From: Margaritispora aquatica | Taxonomy: Eukaryota; Ascomycota; Leotiomycetes; Helotiales; Discinellaceae | NCBI GenBank assembly: GCA_007644065.1 | Contig: VJWN01000030.1 | Span: forward strand, 306,425-370,424 | DNA: 64,000 bases | Direction: 5' to 3' | In this document: positions 20,268 through 31,697 of the stretch, in pieces | Position numbering within the stretch: position 1 is the stretch's first letter | How the letters are laid out: the number at the start of each line of letters is the position of its first letter | The notes under the pieces: generated by a model | What the model was told of the DNA's origin: nothing | The model's input: the letters and a program-made list of their open reading frames with translations, nothing else | Database searches by the model: none | Position numbers and translations under genes: made by a program

Positions 20268-21053
20268 ATGTCAGGAAGACAGCCTACGTGAGTGAGACAC
20301 TTGGAAGTTCTATTACTCTCGAAACAACCGCTGATCAATTGCAATTACAGCTTCAATCAAACCGTCCTCATCGACACAACCCCTCTGCCAGCAGACATTC
20401 CAGCTGTCAAGGAGCTTGGAACGAGTTCGGCGCCTCTCCTGTCTGCTAGCTTCTTTATTGGAGCACGATGCAGATCATATAACGATGATTTCATGCAATG
20501 CAAGACCGACAGCGCTGGAAGGGGAGAGTTGGATTGCCTGAAGGAGGGACGAAGGGTGACGAGATGCGCACAGAGTGTGTAAGTTATCCTGAAGATCTAA
20601 GGCTTTTGATCCGAGCAGCTTTTGGATAGTTATGGACTAGGAATGGCATACGGAAGCACTGGAGTTGGAGCGAAAAGAGCGCCGAGAAAATGCTACAGAT
20701 GCGCGGCATGCTAGGAAGGGGTGCTTCTATTGATATCATGATGCTGACAGCTTATGCTCAGGATCGAGGACGTGAACAAGCACTGTTTGGCTGAGTTCCG
20801 GAAGCACTGGACATGTTTGGACAACAACAACCAGCAGCTATGGCAATGCAGGCCAGCAGAGTGGAAGCTCAACAAGTGTGTGTTTGATAACCTGGTGAGC
20901 AATCTTTGCGAGTTCTATACACTCTACGAAATGTACGAGATGATGTTAACCTTGAAGCTGCAGAAAATCGAGAAAGTCATCCCAGATACACCCAAGGGAG
21001 AGACGCCTGTGCATCTCCGTACAAGACAGACTTATTCGCACCACGGCCCATAG
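20268..21053 (+). CDS. nuo-20.8: NADH:ubiquinone oxidoreductase 20.8 kDa subunit (NDUFA8-type)
   Basis: Three exons: 20268-20287, 20351-20578 and 20762-21053. The introns are 63 and 183 nt. The product is 179 aa. There are four CX9C motifs: CRSYNDDFMQC, CLKEGRRVTRC, CLAEFRKHWTC and CRPAEWKLNKC. This quadruple pattern is typical of the NDUFA8/PGIV subunit of complex I, an intermembrane-space protein folded by Mia40 disulfide relay and bound to the membrane arm. The first exon codes only six full residues, so the short start exon is easily missed. Length agrees with the Neurospora 20.8 kDa subunit. No cleavable presequence is visible, as expected for a Mia40 substrate. Confidence 0.95.
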
Positions 21054-21817
21054 AGATATGGAAATGTACGCTTAGTTGAGGGTTGGCGCGAATGTTTGTA
21101 CATAGGGCAAGGCAATAAAATTCAAAAACAAACGGAAGCCGGGGTCATTGTCCAAGCTACCAATATTTGTGATCAGTGATGTGACGAACGTTTTGTCGAG
21201 CTCCTATTTCTTAGAAGCACTACTAAAGATAATATCTTGTTTAGTAGGAAAATACGCAGTTAGTGCTGGCATGCATTAGAGCCTGCCCACGGAGTATTGA
21301 TATCTCCGAAGAAGTCCTTACACGAGTAGGTAAAGTTCGATCATACAATCTTGGACCTGGGACCTGGACAGCTTTATCACAAAAGGGGGGGTTTTTTTTT
21401 GAAGAAAATCTACATTAAAAGGGAATAGCCTACAGAAGAAAGAGTTTGCGAATGACTTGCATATCAGGAGCCTTTGCGGGAAAAAACTCAAGGCTTATCG
21501 GCGTTAAGGGACCCACCAATACTTTGTTAGCCCTGGAACCTGCTTTACTTGATGGTATGTGGGCATTCAACCTAATTTCCATGGACCTAAGACAAACAAT
21601 GACACTGATTATGATTACCGATACTCATTGGCCCTTTGATTTAGCTCTAGGCAATTATGTCATGGCATGGTGTTACGACATGGAATGTCTCGTTACCCGA
21701 GAAGTCACGCCCTACACATCTTTATACTCGCTCAACCTCATTTTCTTCACACTTATCATCTCTCATTATCCCTAGAGCTAAAATTTCTCCAAGGTCTCCA
21801 GAGACTCTCAGCTCATC
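21054..21817. other. Intergenic, 0.76 kb
   Basis: Contains a G7/T9 homopolymer junction near 21386-21401. No gene supported. Confidence 0.6.
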
Positions 21818-22499
21818 ATGTCCTCTGCAGATGCCAACGTAATCAAAGGCGCCTGCGCCTGCGGTGAAATCAACATCATGTTCCCTAAATCCGCCTACCC
21901 CTCCTCCAGCGCTATGTGTCATTGCCTCAATTGTCGAGCAACCAGCGGAAGTCTGTAAGTCATTTCAGACTTCTCTTGATGTTACTCTTCACATCTTAAC
22001 CTACCGCTCAAACATGTATTGCCACTAAATCAAAAACGCTCGAAGGACTCACGTGTGACATAGTTTCTCAGTCATCCTCCCGATGGCAAGCAAAGATATC
22101 ACGGTGTCAAAGGGGACACCGAAGGTGTACGCGGATTCAGAGACGGGGTCTGGGAATATTTGCGAGAGGTACTTTTGTGGTGATTGTGGGACGTGAGTTT
22201 CTTCCTACTCTTACACTTTAAGTATTGGATCCATGTTTTTGTGAACAAAACACCAAGATTCGACCTTTGTGGCATATAAGTCTTCGTTCGGTTTGGTGTT
22301 CTATCACATTCATATTGGCTGATGAAAATGCAACAGACCAATAATGTCCATTGTGCGCGAGGTGCCGGAAACAGCGTACGTGAAAGGGGGTTTGTTCGCT
22401 AAGCAGGGCGTTGAGCTGCCTAAGCCAGGCGCGGAGCTGTGGTGGAAGAGGAGTGAAAAGTGGGAGGAACCTGCGAAGGGGGTTGAGCTTTCTGAATGA
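21818..22499 (+). CDS. GFA/CENP-V-type zinc-binding protein
   Basis: Three exons: 21818-21954, 22064-22192 and 22337-22499. The introns are 109 and 144 nt. The product is 142 aa. The zinc-ligand cysteines are all present: GACACGEINI near the N-terminus, CHCLNCRATSGSL around residues 35-47, and YFCGDCGTPI after exon 2. The order matches the GFA (formaldehyde-activating-like/CENP-V) fold. Most fungal members have no proven substrate; the family name comes from a bacterial enzyme thought to speed glutathione-formaldehyde adduct formation. Cytosolic location is likely. The short C-terminal tail ends KGVELSE. Confidence 0.93.
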
Positions 22500-23485
22500 G
22501 TGGGTGAGGGGGGAAATTCGCCCAGTTGGCTACGTTGACTTTGGGGAGATATTCCTTAGACGCATTACAGTTGAGAAAAAGAGAGAGAGCTGCGTGGATT
22601 CTAGAGTTTAGGACTAGATTTTTGAATGCAACGAGACTCTCTTAGTAAGTAAAGAATCGTTGACTAAAAACAAATCCCGCAGGCTTCAACAATAATTTGA
22701 CCATAGTCATGCGAGGGAGTTTCTAAGTAAGATCTTAGTAAGTGCTCACTGTGAGATTTTATGTTGAAACAATAGTTTTGGTTGGTTGTATCGCAAATGA
22801 AATCCACATTTACATCTTCATCCGATAGCGCTGTCGTAAACACCGAGCGAGGAAATATGAAGCTTGTCCTGCTTTATCTAAATAAGTGGAAATCACAGCT
22901 AATGGCCTAGTCTATGTACCTACTATCTTTGACACCTAATGATTGTGCTCACGTTGCACACAAAACATTTATGGCAAACTAATGCTATCTTAAGATCGCA
23001 AGACTGTCTTGTTTAACGAAACAAACCAAATGAATTGGCCCTTTTGTAGGCAGAAACTAATCGACATGAATGAGATAGGAAGATATTCATTCTACTTCAC
23101 TTCAATAAATTTGCAAACGCAAACACAAAACATGAGATGCATTCATTCATCGATGATGAAGTGTTGGGTTCTCATCACCATACTCGCTGCTTTCTCGCTT
23201 CTGACCCTCCGGGGCCAACTTGAATATAGAATCACATTGGCGTGCAAGTTTTACTTACCGTGACTACTTGTGTGAGATTGAAACAATTTCATATTGAGCT
23301 ATAGCTTCGAGCTTGGAGATGTCAAAAACAAAAGATCAAAGGTGTAGATGATGTCACTTAAACCCCGCACTTCACATGCATACTGTAGCGCCGCAATGGG
23401 ACATAACCTCCTCCTTACCATCAACTGCCATTCATTCCATCCTTGTTGTATTTGTATCCGATATTGAAACAGCGAAACAAGAAAC
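22500..23485. other. Intergenic, 1.0 kb
   Basis: AT-leaning sequence without a supported gene. The 84-codon frame at 23009-23263 has a hydrophobic stretch but no start context or homology that I can recognise. Confidence 0.5.
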
Positions 23486-24700
23486 ATGTCAGAACAAGAT
23501 CGGTACGGTGCCTATTTCGGGTCGGGTCCTTCAAATCTTCCCAACAAAACCCTCAAAATTGGTCTCCCAGACCTTAGTGGACGTCTTGGCGCAGAGCAAG
23601 ATAGATATGCTGGCCATTTTTCGATCGTATGCCCAATCATAGCTCCAATTGGAGATAAATATTGACATCTGGCAGCCTACGCCACTTCTACACTCAGCAG
23701 CTGATGTTGGCATTCTGAAATCTACCATTCTTCCATCCCTTGGTTTCCATTCCGGACTTGCCATTGCAGCATATGCTGCCTCTCGGGCTGCCAATCGAGT
23801 CGATGGCAAAGACTGGCTCTGGCCATCAGCTCAAGTTTTAAATGCTTGGTGGAGTGCTCTTGGCACACGAGTTGTGTACCACAACCTCACACTTTCTGCT
23901 GCTTGGACCACAATCTCATATCCTGAGCGTGTATTGCTCGGAGGTGTCACCATCTGGGGAGCCAGATTGTTCTATCGCATCGCATCTCGAAGTGTTGTTC
24001 GGGGAAAGGATGACCCAAGATATGAGACTGAGAAGAAGAAGGATGGCTTTTGGGATGGTGTAGGATTAACCAAATTCTTACCAGAGGCAGTCATCCAAAC
24101 AATCATCAGTCTCCCATTCACTTTGCCATTCAGAGACCAGCATGCTAGCGCTCTAGCTTGTCCTCCTCTGTACCATGCAGATATGTGGCATAGTATTGCA
24201 GTCGGTGTCTTCAGCGCTGGACTGGCATTGGAAGTGTTAGCCGACTCCCAACTTGCTGCGAAGCAAAGTGGCGGAGAAAGTGACTCTTTGCAAACTGAGG
24301 GTGTATGGAGTATTGTGAGACATCCAAAGTGAGTATTCCTTATATTAATGAGGATTCTCGCACTGACACAATCAGCTACCTTGGTGATGCACTCATTCAC
24401 GCGTCATTTCCAATCTTGCTCTATAGCACTGGTATCATGCATCCATTGACTCTTCTTGGACCAATTGTCAACTATGCCTTCCTCAGATACATGGGAGGTG
24501 ACAGTGAAACTGAGACTAGTCAGGAACAAAGGTATAAGCAGGGTAATCAAACAAAATACGCCGAACTACAGCAATATAAGCAGGAGAAGAACAGTTTCTG
24601 GCCCACGGTCGAAGAACTGGCAAATCCATGGACACTAGCCGTACTTGGTGCTGGTATGGGAGGTGCTTTTGTGGAGTACACATTGAAAAATTATGTTTAA
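23486..24700 (+). CDS. DUF1295 membrane protein (steroid 5-alpha-reductase-like superfamily)
   Basis: Three exons: 23486-23626, 23676-24328 and 24376-24700. The introns are 49 and 47 nt. The product is 372 aa. Exon 2 encodes several hydrophobic helices with LPSLGFHSGLA and ERVLLGGVTIWGARLFYRIA. The exon 2/3 junction rebuilds GVWSIVRHPNYLGDALIHAS, the RHPNYLG motif that marks DUF1295 and the related isoprenylcysteine-methyltransferase/steroid-reductase fold, where it contributes to cofactor binding. An ER membrane oxidoreductase role on lipids is the usual inference, without a known substrate for this subgroup. Exon 1 is a soluble 47-residue lead, joined by a phase-0 intron with an ATTGAC branch-like motif. 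Confidence 0.85.
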
Positions 24701-25144
24701 TTTAATGTAACAGTATGATGAATATATGAATGGGAGGAAGGTACGTAAACGTGAATTGTACATTATGAAAATCACATGGAAAGAAAATTGACAAAACAAA
24801 ATTTGATCGACCTGACAAGACGTTTTGCCTTGTAAGTAAGGAAGCATGTGAGGGACTTGAACATCAACTTGAAAATGCGTCAGTATTGGTGCTTTGGCGT
24901 CAAAGTAGTAATAGATGTCAATACCAGATTAAGGGGACTATCAGGAGCTGGAATGATAATAGGGATGATATTGAATAGAGGATCGAAGCGAAGGTTGGAA
25001 AACGGAGACATAGAGCCGTATCACATGATCTCATCAATATGCGGCCGCATTTGGATCCACATCATCCAAGAGCTGTCAGCCTCGTCCATAAAGTCGGGTC
25101 TCTCATGAAGCTATGCGCATACTCACTTGCTAGAGAGCTACACA
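24701..25144. other. Intergenic, 0.44 kb
   Basis: The promoter of the Spt8 gene. Short frames only. Confidence 0.5.
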
Positions 25145-27191
25145 ATGGCGGACTTCATTCTGGACGACGATGATCGCGGGTCAAATGGGAGCTCCGACAA
25201 TGATCAGGATGAACTAATGGAAGATGCTGAAGATATGGAACTCGACGTTGGAGCGGACGCCGATGGTGATGGTGAGGGGGACGATGATGAGGAAGATAAT
25301 GGCGACGAGGACCAAGATGGAGAGGAAGAGGGGGATTCGCCCGAGCAGCCAATTTCACAAATTCGCAGACCAAGTTTGAACACAGAAACAAATAGTTCAG
25401 AGGACACCCCAACAGTTGCACCGATCAATAGCGCAGGACCAACATCACATCCACATCCTTCGCTTATGCGCACATCTGCCTCTCCACGGCAAGGTTCTGC
25501 GCCTTTGAAGTCTCCCAAGATTCGATACGAAGTCCGCCCCGAAGCACTTACAGCATCGCTGTATGATATCGTGCCTACTATGGCAGCTCCGCAAAGCACC
25601 TCGGTCAATACCATTGCAGCTACACCAGACATGAGGTACTGGTTCACTGGAGGGTCGGATTGCTACATTCGAAAGTATGATGGAGTAGCTACTGTCAATG
25701 GGAAAACCCTTTTGACTGTAGCTCAAAGGCATCCGTTTGTTGATAGTGTTACCAAATGTGGAGTGCTGATGAGTTACTGGGATAATGAGGAGCCAATTAC
25801 CAAAGCTGGAGAAGAATCCTCTCTCTCACCAGTCTATTCCATGGCAGTACAAAGTCAAGCACTTTGGTTACTTTCAGGCTTGGAATCTGGCTGTATCAAT
25901 TTGTACTCGGTACGTCACGATGAGGGCAAGAGAATAGCATATCTGAAGGTGGGGGGTCACAAGTCTGCTGTCTCTGTCCTTACTTTGGCACAAGACGAAA
26001 AGTCGGTCTTGTCTGGTAGTTGGGACAAAAACGTCATTGACTGGGACTTGCATACAGGACAAGTCAAAAGAACCTTCGAGGGAAGTGGTGGTCAAATTTC
26101 CGCAATTGAGGTGCGGCCAGCATCAAGTTTACCAGTGCCTGAAGAGTCTGGTGATCCAGTACCAACGACTGAGACATTCTCAAGTAACAATGGGGCTAAA
26201 CCACTAGCAAATGGAAGCTTGACTAATGGGGTCAATGGCACGTCTAATGGCTTGGGTGATGCCGATGGGACTGAGGATGCTCCGGGCTCCCCTGCAAACT
26301 CACTCTTTGGTGATGATGAAGACAACAATTCATTATTTGGAGAGACTGCAGGCGAAGGGGCACCATCAGGTGGTGTGTTTGGTGATGACGACGACGAGTT
26401 CTCTCGCGCTATTGGGTCTGGAATTGATAACTCCGATCCTATTGACTCTCAAGGTGATTTGTCAATGGCAGATGCACCTACAGATGTGATACTGGCCCCT
26501 GAGGTCCAGCCGCCTGAAGATGCCGTCAAATATGATTTAAAAGAGACAAATGGGCATGCTGTCGAAATCCAAGAGCCATCTCCCGTTAATATCGTCCCCG
26601 AAACCCAGGATGCAATAGCTACCTCAGAATCCACATTCCTTGCTGCTTCAATAGATGGAACTTTGAGGATATGGGATAGGAGGCAGCCGAATCCTGTGGC
26701 ACGTATCCCAACACGGACGGGAGTACCTCCTTGGTGCATGGCTGCCTGTTGGTCACCGGATGGTAACTATTTTTATGCCGGTCGCAGAAATGGCACTGTG
26801 GAAGAATTCAGCTTGCATAAGGGCCTTAAGACCTCGGAACGAACATTCAAATTTCCTCAAGGAAGTGGTGCAGTGAGCGCAGTTCGGGCGATGCCGAATG
26901 GTCGCCATTTGATTTGGTAAGTCGCCCTTTCCAATGGAGTATGAATGATTGCTAACATGATTTAGCGCCTCTCATGACATTTTGCGATTGTATGATTTGA
27001 AAGAACCAGCAGCTTTCAAGCACTCTACAGTACCGTTCTTGATCGTCCCTGGACCACCAAGAGCGGGTGTCATCTCAGCACTCCATATTGATCCTACTTG
27101 TAAATACATGCTATCAGCGGCTGGTAACCGTGGTTGGGAAGGCAGCACGACCGAAGTGCTAATTGGATATGAGATTGGAACAATACCTTAA
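25145..27191 (+). CDS. SPT8: Spt8, WD40 subunit of the SAGA complex
   Basis: Two exons: 25145-26916 and 26966-27191, with a 49-nt intron. The product is 665 aa. I prefer the ATG at 25145 (MADFILDDDD) to the in-frame one at 25127 because its context is better and the acidic start is the family pattern. Residues 1-70 are extremely acidic (runs of D and E). The conserved core begins with KIRYEVRPEALTASLYDIVP, then WD40 repeats: YWFTGGSDCYIRKYD, VSVLTLAQDEKSVLSGSWDK, a long low-complexity insert, FLAASIDGTLRIWDRRQ, and the last repeats into exon 2. Spt8 links SAGA to TATA-binding protein in the nucleus. The insert between repeats is rich in Gly, Asp, Asn and SLFG-type motifs. Confidence 0.93.
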
Positions 27192-28301
27192 AATGGAGAG
27201 ATGTTGGAATGCATGGAAAAATCAAGAAATTCTCGGTATGTACGAAAAGGTGTAGGATATTTTGTTTGGGGCTCATGCATGGCGTTCTGGAATACCACGG
27301 GCATTTTTGTTTGGGGTCGTGTTGTCATTAGGTTCGAGGTGCATGGGAAGGCAGCAAATGGGTCAGATACAGAGGATACTTGTTATCAGTCTTGAGATGC
27401 GAATATCTTGAAATCCTGTAGAAATAGAACTGCGACATTATTTCTCGACAGTATCAACGCACGCTGTTCATCTACACAGTTTCGCCATCGCTCCCATTTC
27501 CTAGTGACTTCATCCTCATATATTTGCCTCGAATCTCCCACTTTGACCTCGATTTAGGCCCGTTTTCTAGCAGTTCCCTTCAGTTTGAGATCAGAAACAA
27601 CCAGTATAAGTGACCTACACTTCCCTCCCGTCTTTACGATTCATTCCTTCCGTCTCTCGCTTAGGTAGATGTCCCTCACATCCCTTCATCATGCTGAATA
27701 CGAGAATCCGACGATCTTCTCCCTTTCCCTTCTCCGTCCATCAGACGACAAGCACGACAAGAAAACCAAATGCGGCTCTTCTTCAAATCCGAATTTAGTC
27801 TCTCCTTTTAGCTTCGGGACCTGGGTTTTATGCAAGAAAACTGGAGACAGGCAGCGGGAATGGTGTAGATCTGTGGGGTAACCGAGGTCGGTTATTTTCT
27901 GCGTGGAGAAGTTGGGGTTAGGGGCGGTGATCTTCCTCGAGAACAATTTTTGGGGGATAAACTCAGGTGGGAGGTTGGTAGCGCGAGAGGGGTGCGGATT
28001 AAGCTGTTATTAAGTGGTGACCAGGATGGTGGGGGCGGCTTGGTATTCAAGTTACGGAGGATATATTACAGGTCATTCCCTCAGGTATGGAATCGAAATT
28101 GGAGTTGCGTTTGAAAAAGCAGTCAGTTATTGAATAAAACCGAGAAATAGTGGAAAATCAGCAACACTTTGGGTCAGACTTCATTGTTGTTACCATCACA
28201 ACCTTAAATTGTCAATTTCAACCGACCTCAGTCATTTTACCTAACTTTCCAAATCCAAACCTCAGTGACTTCGCATCACTCACCACTCACTCCAAACAAT
28301 C
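27192..28301. other. Intergenic, 1.1 kb
   Basis: No supported gene. A leader-like CAACC/CTCA-rich stretch just before 28302 fits the 5' UTR of the small secreted protein. Confidence 0.6.
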
Positions 28302-28604
28302 ATGCATCCCAACCTCACACTCCACGCGCTTGTGCTCCTTGCACTTACCACCTTCTCATTCGCCGTGTCACTTCCACCCCGCCAATTCTCAGGCTGCAAT
28401 TGCGGCTTCATAACTGGCACGTCATGTGGATCACGCACGTCAACAGGACTATCGCTCTCTGGGGATTGTAGTCCAAACAAGGTTTATAGCTGCAAAGAAC
28501 AATATGGGAATGCGCAGCCTGTTACCGGGTGTTTGGTCTGTGACACGAGGGGTCAGGATGGCTTTGATGCTTGCTTGTTGGGTTTGGGTTTACCAAGTAG
28601 CTAG
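28302..28604 (+). CDS. Small secreted cysteine-rich protein
   Basis: A 100-aa single-exon protein. Residues 1-22 are a strong signal peptide (LHALVLLALTTFSFAVS) followed by LPPRQ, a possible Kex2-like site. The mature part of about 75 residues holds eight cysteines: GCNCG, TSCGS, GDCS, YSCK, TGCLVC and DAC. Even number, small size and secretion fit a disulfide-rich extracellular protein of the kind often called candidate effectors. No family is recognised and no role should be assumed. It lies just upstream of, and convergent with, a HET gene. Confidence 0.8.
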   Translation: MHPNLTLHALVLLALTTFSFAVSLPPRQFSGCNCGFITGTSCGSRTSTGLSLSGDCSPNKVYSCKEQYGNAQPVTGCLVCDTRGQDGFDACLLGLGLPSS

Positions 28605-28893
28605 TTGGATGCTGGGAGGTATTTACAAGTTGGGAAAGGATGGCACTGCAAACGAAGCTAAAATTTGGTGGATTGAAAGGGAAGTGTATAGAGGAGCGTC
28701 TATTCCAGTGAGAGAGCGGAGGAGACAACAAGAGTCAACAAAAAGCGGTGATGAGATATGTTTCACAGTTGAGAATTTGAGGTGTGGGTTTCAATGTTAA
28801 AACAATTAAGTATGTCGAATGCGGCATTATTTCATCAATTCACACGGTCATACGAATAAGTTCAAAATATCTTATCTGCTTGAACGATATACC

Positions 28894-30942
28894 TTAGACA
28901 ATCGTGAAAGTATACAAATCCGTTTCCTCCTCCAACTTCTCGAAGTAATCATCCGTAATAACAGCTCTCTCCGCTGCAGTCTGTCGTTCCCAAAGCGCTA
29001 CTATATGCTTGTCATATACAGGTATAGGTGAAAGTAGAAACATGCCAATCCTGCGATATTCCCCACGATTCCCAGTAGCCTGCAAGACGATTCCGTAGTA
29101 AGAAGACGGATTGGCCAAACACACCACAGCAAACAACCTTCCATCTGACTCCTCCACCGGCAAATCTCGCCTGTAATGGAAGAACATATCTCTAACCCTC
29201 ACCATGAAATCATCCTGCCACTCCACCACTTCAGCAGCAAATAACCTCGCTACGACTGTCAACCTTCCCGAAACCGCAGGCGAATATTCATCATCATCTA
29301 ACGTCTCAATCTCAATCCCCTCAACCTTCACACACTCCCTATACACATGATCCTGAACCACACACCCCACCCCCCCTAACCTACTTGCCCAAGACCAACT
29401 CGGCGGTTTCTTCTCCGCCAAAACACCCACCTCCGGCGAGAGACTAAATGGACCTTGGTACGCCATCCCCCACACCAACTGCCTCACCAAACCGTCCTCC
29501 CACAATCTAGCCACATACCTCCCACGCATAAACGAGCGAAACAAGCGCGCCACACCCGCAATCGCAACGAGGAGGTCGCTCTCATACGTCAGTGAGCAGC
29601 TCATAAACAGCTCCACGATGTGTGACCAGGCCGTGACACGCTCGGCAAGCGTTTTATGTTTGAGGTTCAGACCTAGTAAGTCGAGGTCCTGCTTGCGCGG
29701 CGTAAGAATCAGGTCTTCGGATGGACATCCAGAGGGGTATAGCTCGCTGGCGCAAAATTGCCGACATTCGAAGAAGACCTGGCTTGCGCCAAAGTGCAGC
29801 ACGCGTGGGGAGAGGAGTCGCTCTTGCATTACCCATCCGCGTGAGAGGAGCACAGAGAGCGTGACTTCGCGGTACCAGAGCAATTGGTCACGAATGAGGT
29901 ATGCTTCCACTTTAGGCACTTCGATCGTGTCGCTTCTTCTTTTGTTTCGCTTGAAATGACGGGCTAAGCGAGCCATTCTGCTCGTTTTGGGCGTCACGAC
30001 ACCGCTTAAGATTCTAGGTTGAACTGCGTGCACTGGACGCGATACGAAGCAGCCCCCTGTGCTACTAGAAGAATTTGTGGCTGCGATATTACAGTACGAG
30101 AAGGAGTAAACGCCTGCCATGCGCAGGGATTCTTTGAGCCAGTCTTCCTTGGAATCTTGGATAATGCAGAGGGAGTCGATCCAGATGTACGAGACTTTGA
30201 AGGTACGAGTGACGTGGATTGCGTCTCTGAAAGTCTTTGGGAGTTCGGTTAAAGAGATTCCTGTTTGGAGAGATTGTATGTTCTTGGATGTCATTGTTAG
30301 GAGTGGTGTTTTGCCCCAACAGTGGCTTAGTGTTGTATATTTCGTGTCTGGGGGGAGTGATTCTGAATAGCACAACTTGATTGTGTCGTTTCTAATTGGA
30401 CTGATTTGCAGCAGTCTGGTCGGTAAACACCTTCGCATTGATGTAGAAGCCACATTGCAATGCGTGTGTGTCTTGATGCAATTCCTCACCCATCCTGCTG
30501 CCATCTCTAGGCTCTCAGCCGACCCAGAGTCACAAGATGAATACTCCAGCTGTGCGTCAAGAAGCATTTTTTCTGGAGCTAAACAAATATAAGCAATGCC
30601 ATCTGATAAACTCCTGAATATCTTCTCACCTTCAAGGTTGCTTAAATCGTATAGTCTAAACTCTTTAGCTATGGTCGACCCCCTAACCGCGAAGTACACT
30701 TCCATACAGTTCGGAGATGTGTAATATTTCATCGTGACAGTATCTAAAGGCCCTGGGAATTGCAAAGCCTCGGTTCTCTCTGTTTCAGAGAATGCTTGCC
30801 AGAGAAAAGTACATAGTTGACAGCCATACTCGCCTGTGAGTTTGATGGCAGCAAGTTTGTTTTCGTAGCGATGGTGAGTAGGCACCAAAGCGGCAATCTC
30901 GTGGGAGAAGAATCTTTGGCAAAATTCGCAAAAGTTGCTCAT
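28894..30942 (-). CDS. HET-domain (heterokaryon incompatibility) protein
   Basis: A 682-aa single-exon protein. An N-terminal Cys-rich segment (CEFCQRFF at residue 5, GCQLCTFLW at about 40) is common ahead of fungal HET domains. The HET domain starts at about residue 202 with YTTLSHCWGK and continues with LPKTFRDAIHVTR, YIWIDSLCIIQDSKEDW, and YCNIAATNSSSSTGGCF; these are the three conserved HET blocks. The C-terminal half has GWVMQERLLSPRVLHFG and the W-SW motif (PPSWSWASRLGGV). HET proteins take part in allorecognition and regulated cell death when hyphae of different genotypes fuse; most copies have no tested partner. Length is normal and no break is visible. Confidence 0.95.
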   Translation of the reverse strand: MSNFCEFCQRFFSHEIAALVPTHHRYENKLAAIKLTGEYGCQLCTFLWQAFSETERTEALQFPGPLDTVTMKYYTSPNCMEVYFAVRGSTIAKEFRLYDLSNLEGEKIFRSLSDGIAYICLAPEKMLLDAQLEYSSCDSGSAESLEMAAGWVRNCIKTHTHCNVASTSMRRCLPTRLLQISPIRNDTIKLCYSESLPPDTKYTTLSHCWGKTPLLTMTSKNIQSLQTGISLTELPKTFRDAIHVTRTFKVSYIWIDSLCIIQDSKEDWLKESLRMAGVYSFSYCNIAATNSSSSTGGCFVSRPVHAVQPRILSGVVTPKTSRMARLARHFKRNKRRSDTIEVPKVEAYLIRDQLLWYREVTLSVLLSRGWVMQERLLSPRVLHFGASQVFFECRQFCASELYPSGCPSEDLILTPRKQDLDLLGLNLKHKTLAERVTAWSHIVELFMSCSLTYESDLLVAIAGVARLFRSFMRGRYVARLWEDGLVRQLVWGMAYQGPFSLSPEVGVLAEKKPPSWSWASRLGGVGCVVQDHVYRECVKVEGIEIETLDDDEYSPAVSGRLTVVARLFAAEVVEWQDDFMVRVRDMFFHYRRDLPVEESDGRLFAVVCLANPSSYYGIVLQATGNRGEYRRIGMFLLSPIPVYDKHIVALWERQTAAERAVITDDYFEKLEEETDLYTFTIV

Positions 30943-31415
30943 CGTGACAAGCTTGGAGATGCAATTATTTGACGGTAGGGATTGAGGTAAGTAGAAAATT
31001 GCAATTGAGGGTGGTGATATAGAACATTGTTATGATAAGGCTCGCTTGTTACTGTGGAAGATGGTTTAGAATTTTAGGTTGCTATATCGGAGAAGCTGAG
31101 GAGGAATATATGGTTGGCGTGGTTAACAGAACTCGAAACATTAAGCGCTGATAAAGCGTGGTGCTAATTTCAACTAATACTGTTCGTCTTACTGTATCTC
31201 TATATAGAATTAGCGCCCTGATAATAGTATTGTAGCACCAACTTACTGGAAAGAACACAACACGATATATCCAGTACTTTATTCGCAGTATCACCACACA
31301 ATCCGAACAAGAAGCTAGGCCAAGCTTGCGTAAAATTGTAGTCCATTTCTTAAACAGTATTATTTCGCACGTAATATACCAAAATCAAAACTCCTTCCTC
31401 CCACAGAAGCAACAT
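30943..31415. other. Intergenic, 0.47 kb
   Basis: The promoter of the HET gene and the 3' flank of the small membrane protein. Nothing else seen. Confidence 0.5.
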
Positions 31416-31697
31416 CTACTTCCTCTTCATTGCCCCCCGACTCCTAGTCTCGCGCAAATCTTGTTGCACACTCCCCGTCGTTGTCCCCCCACTGCTCTGG
31501 TATTTATCGCCTTTCTTGTCTGATACCACTGCTTGGCTCCTCCTCGCGGGCTTCTTGGAGGGGAAGAAGGTGCCCTTGATCATCTGCAGGAACTGGAAGG
31601 ATGCGAATGAGATAGAGGCTAGGATGGTGAGAAGTACAGCACCGGCCCAGAACTTGTCGTGTCCGCTCATCTGCCAATTGGGGTCGATGAAACTCAT
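31416..31697 (-). CDS. Small single-pass membrane protein, unknown
   Basis: 93 aa, one exon. Residues about 16-40 form one hydrophobic segment (FWAGAVLLTILASISFASF), followed by a basic, Ser/Thr-rich tail ending AMKRK. It lacks a cleavable signal and could be a tail- or signal-anchored protein, with the basic side facing the cytosol. I do not recognise the family. A clean ATG and good codon character support it being real. Confidence 0.6.
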   Translation of the reverse strand: MSFIDPNWQMSGHDKFWAGAVLLTILASISFASFQFLQMIKGTFFPSKKPARRSQAVVSDKKGDKYQSSGGTTTGSVQQDLRETRSRGAMKRK

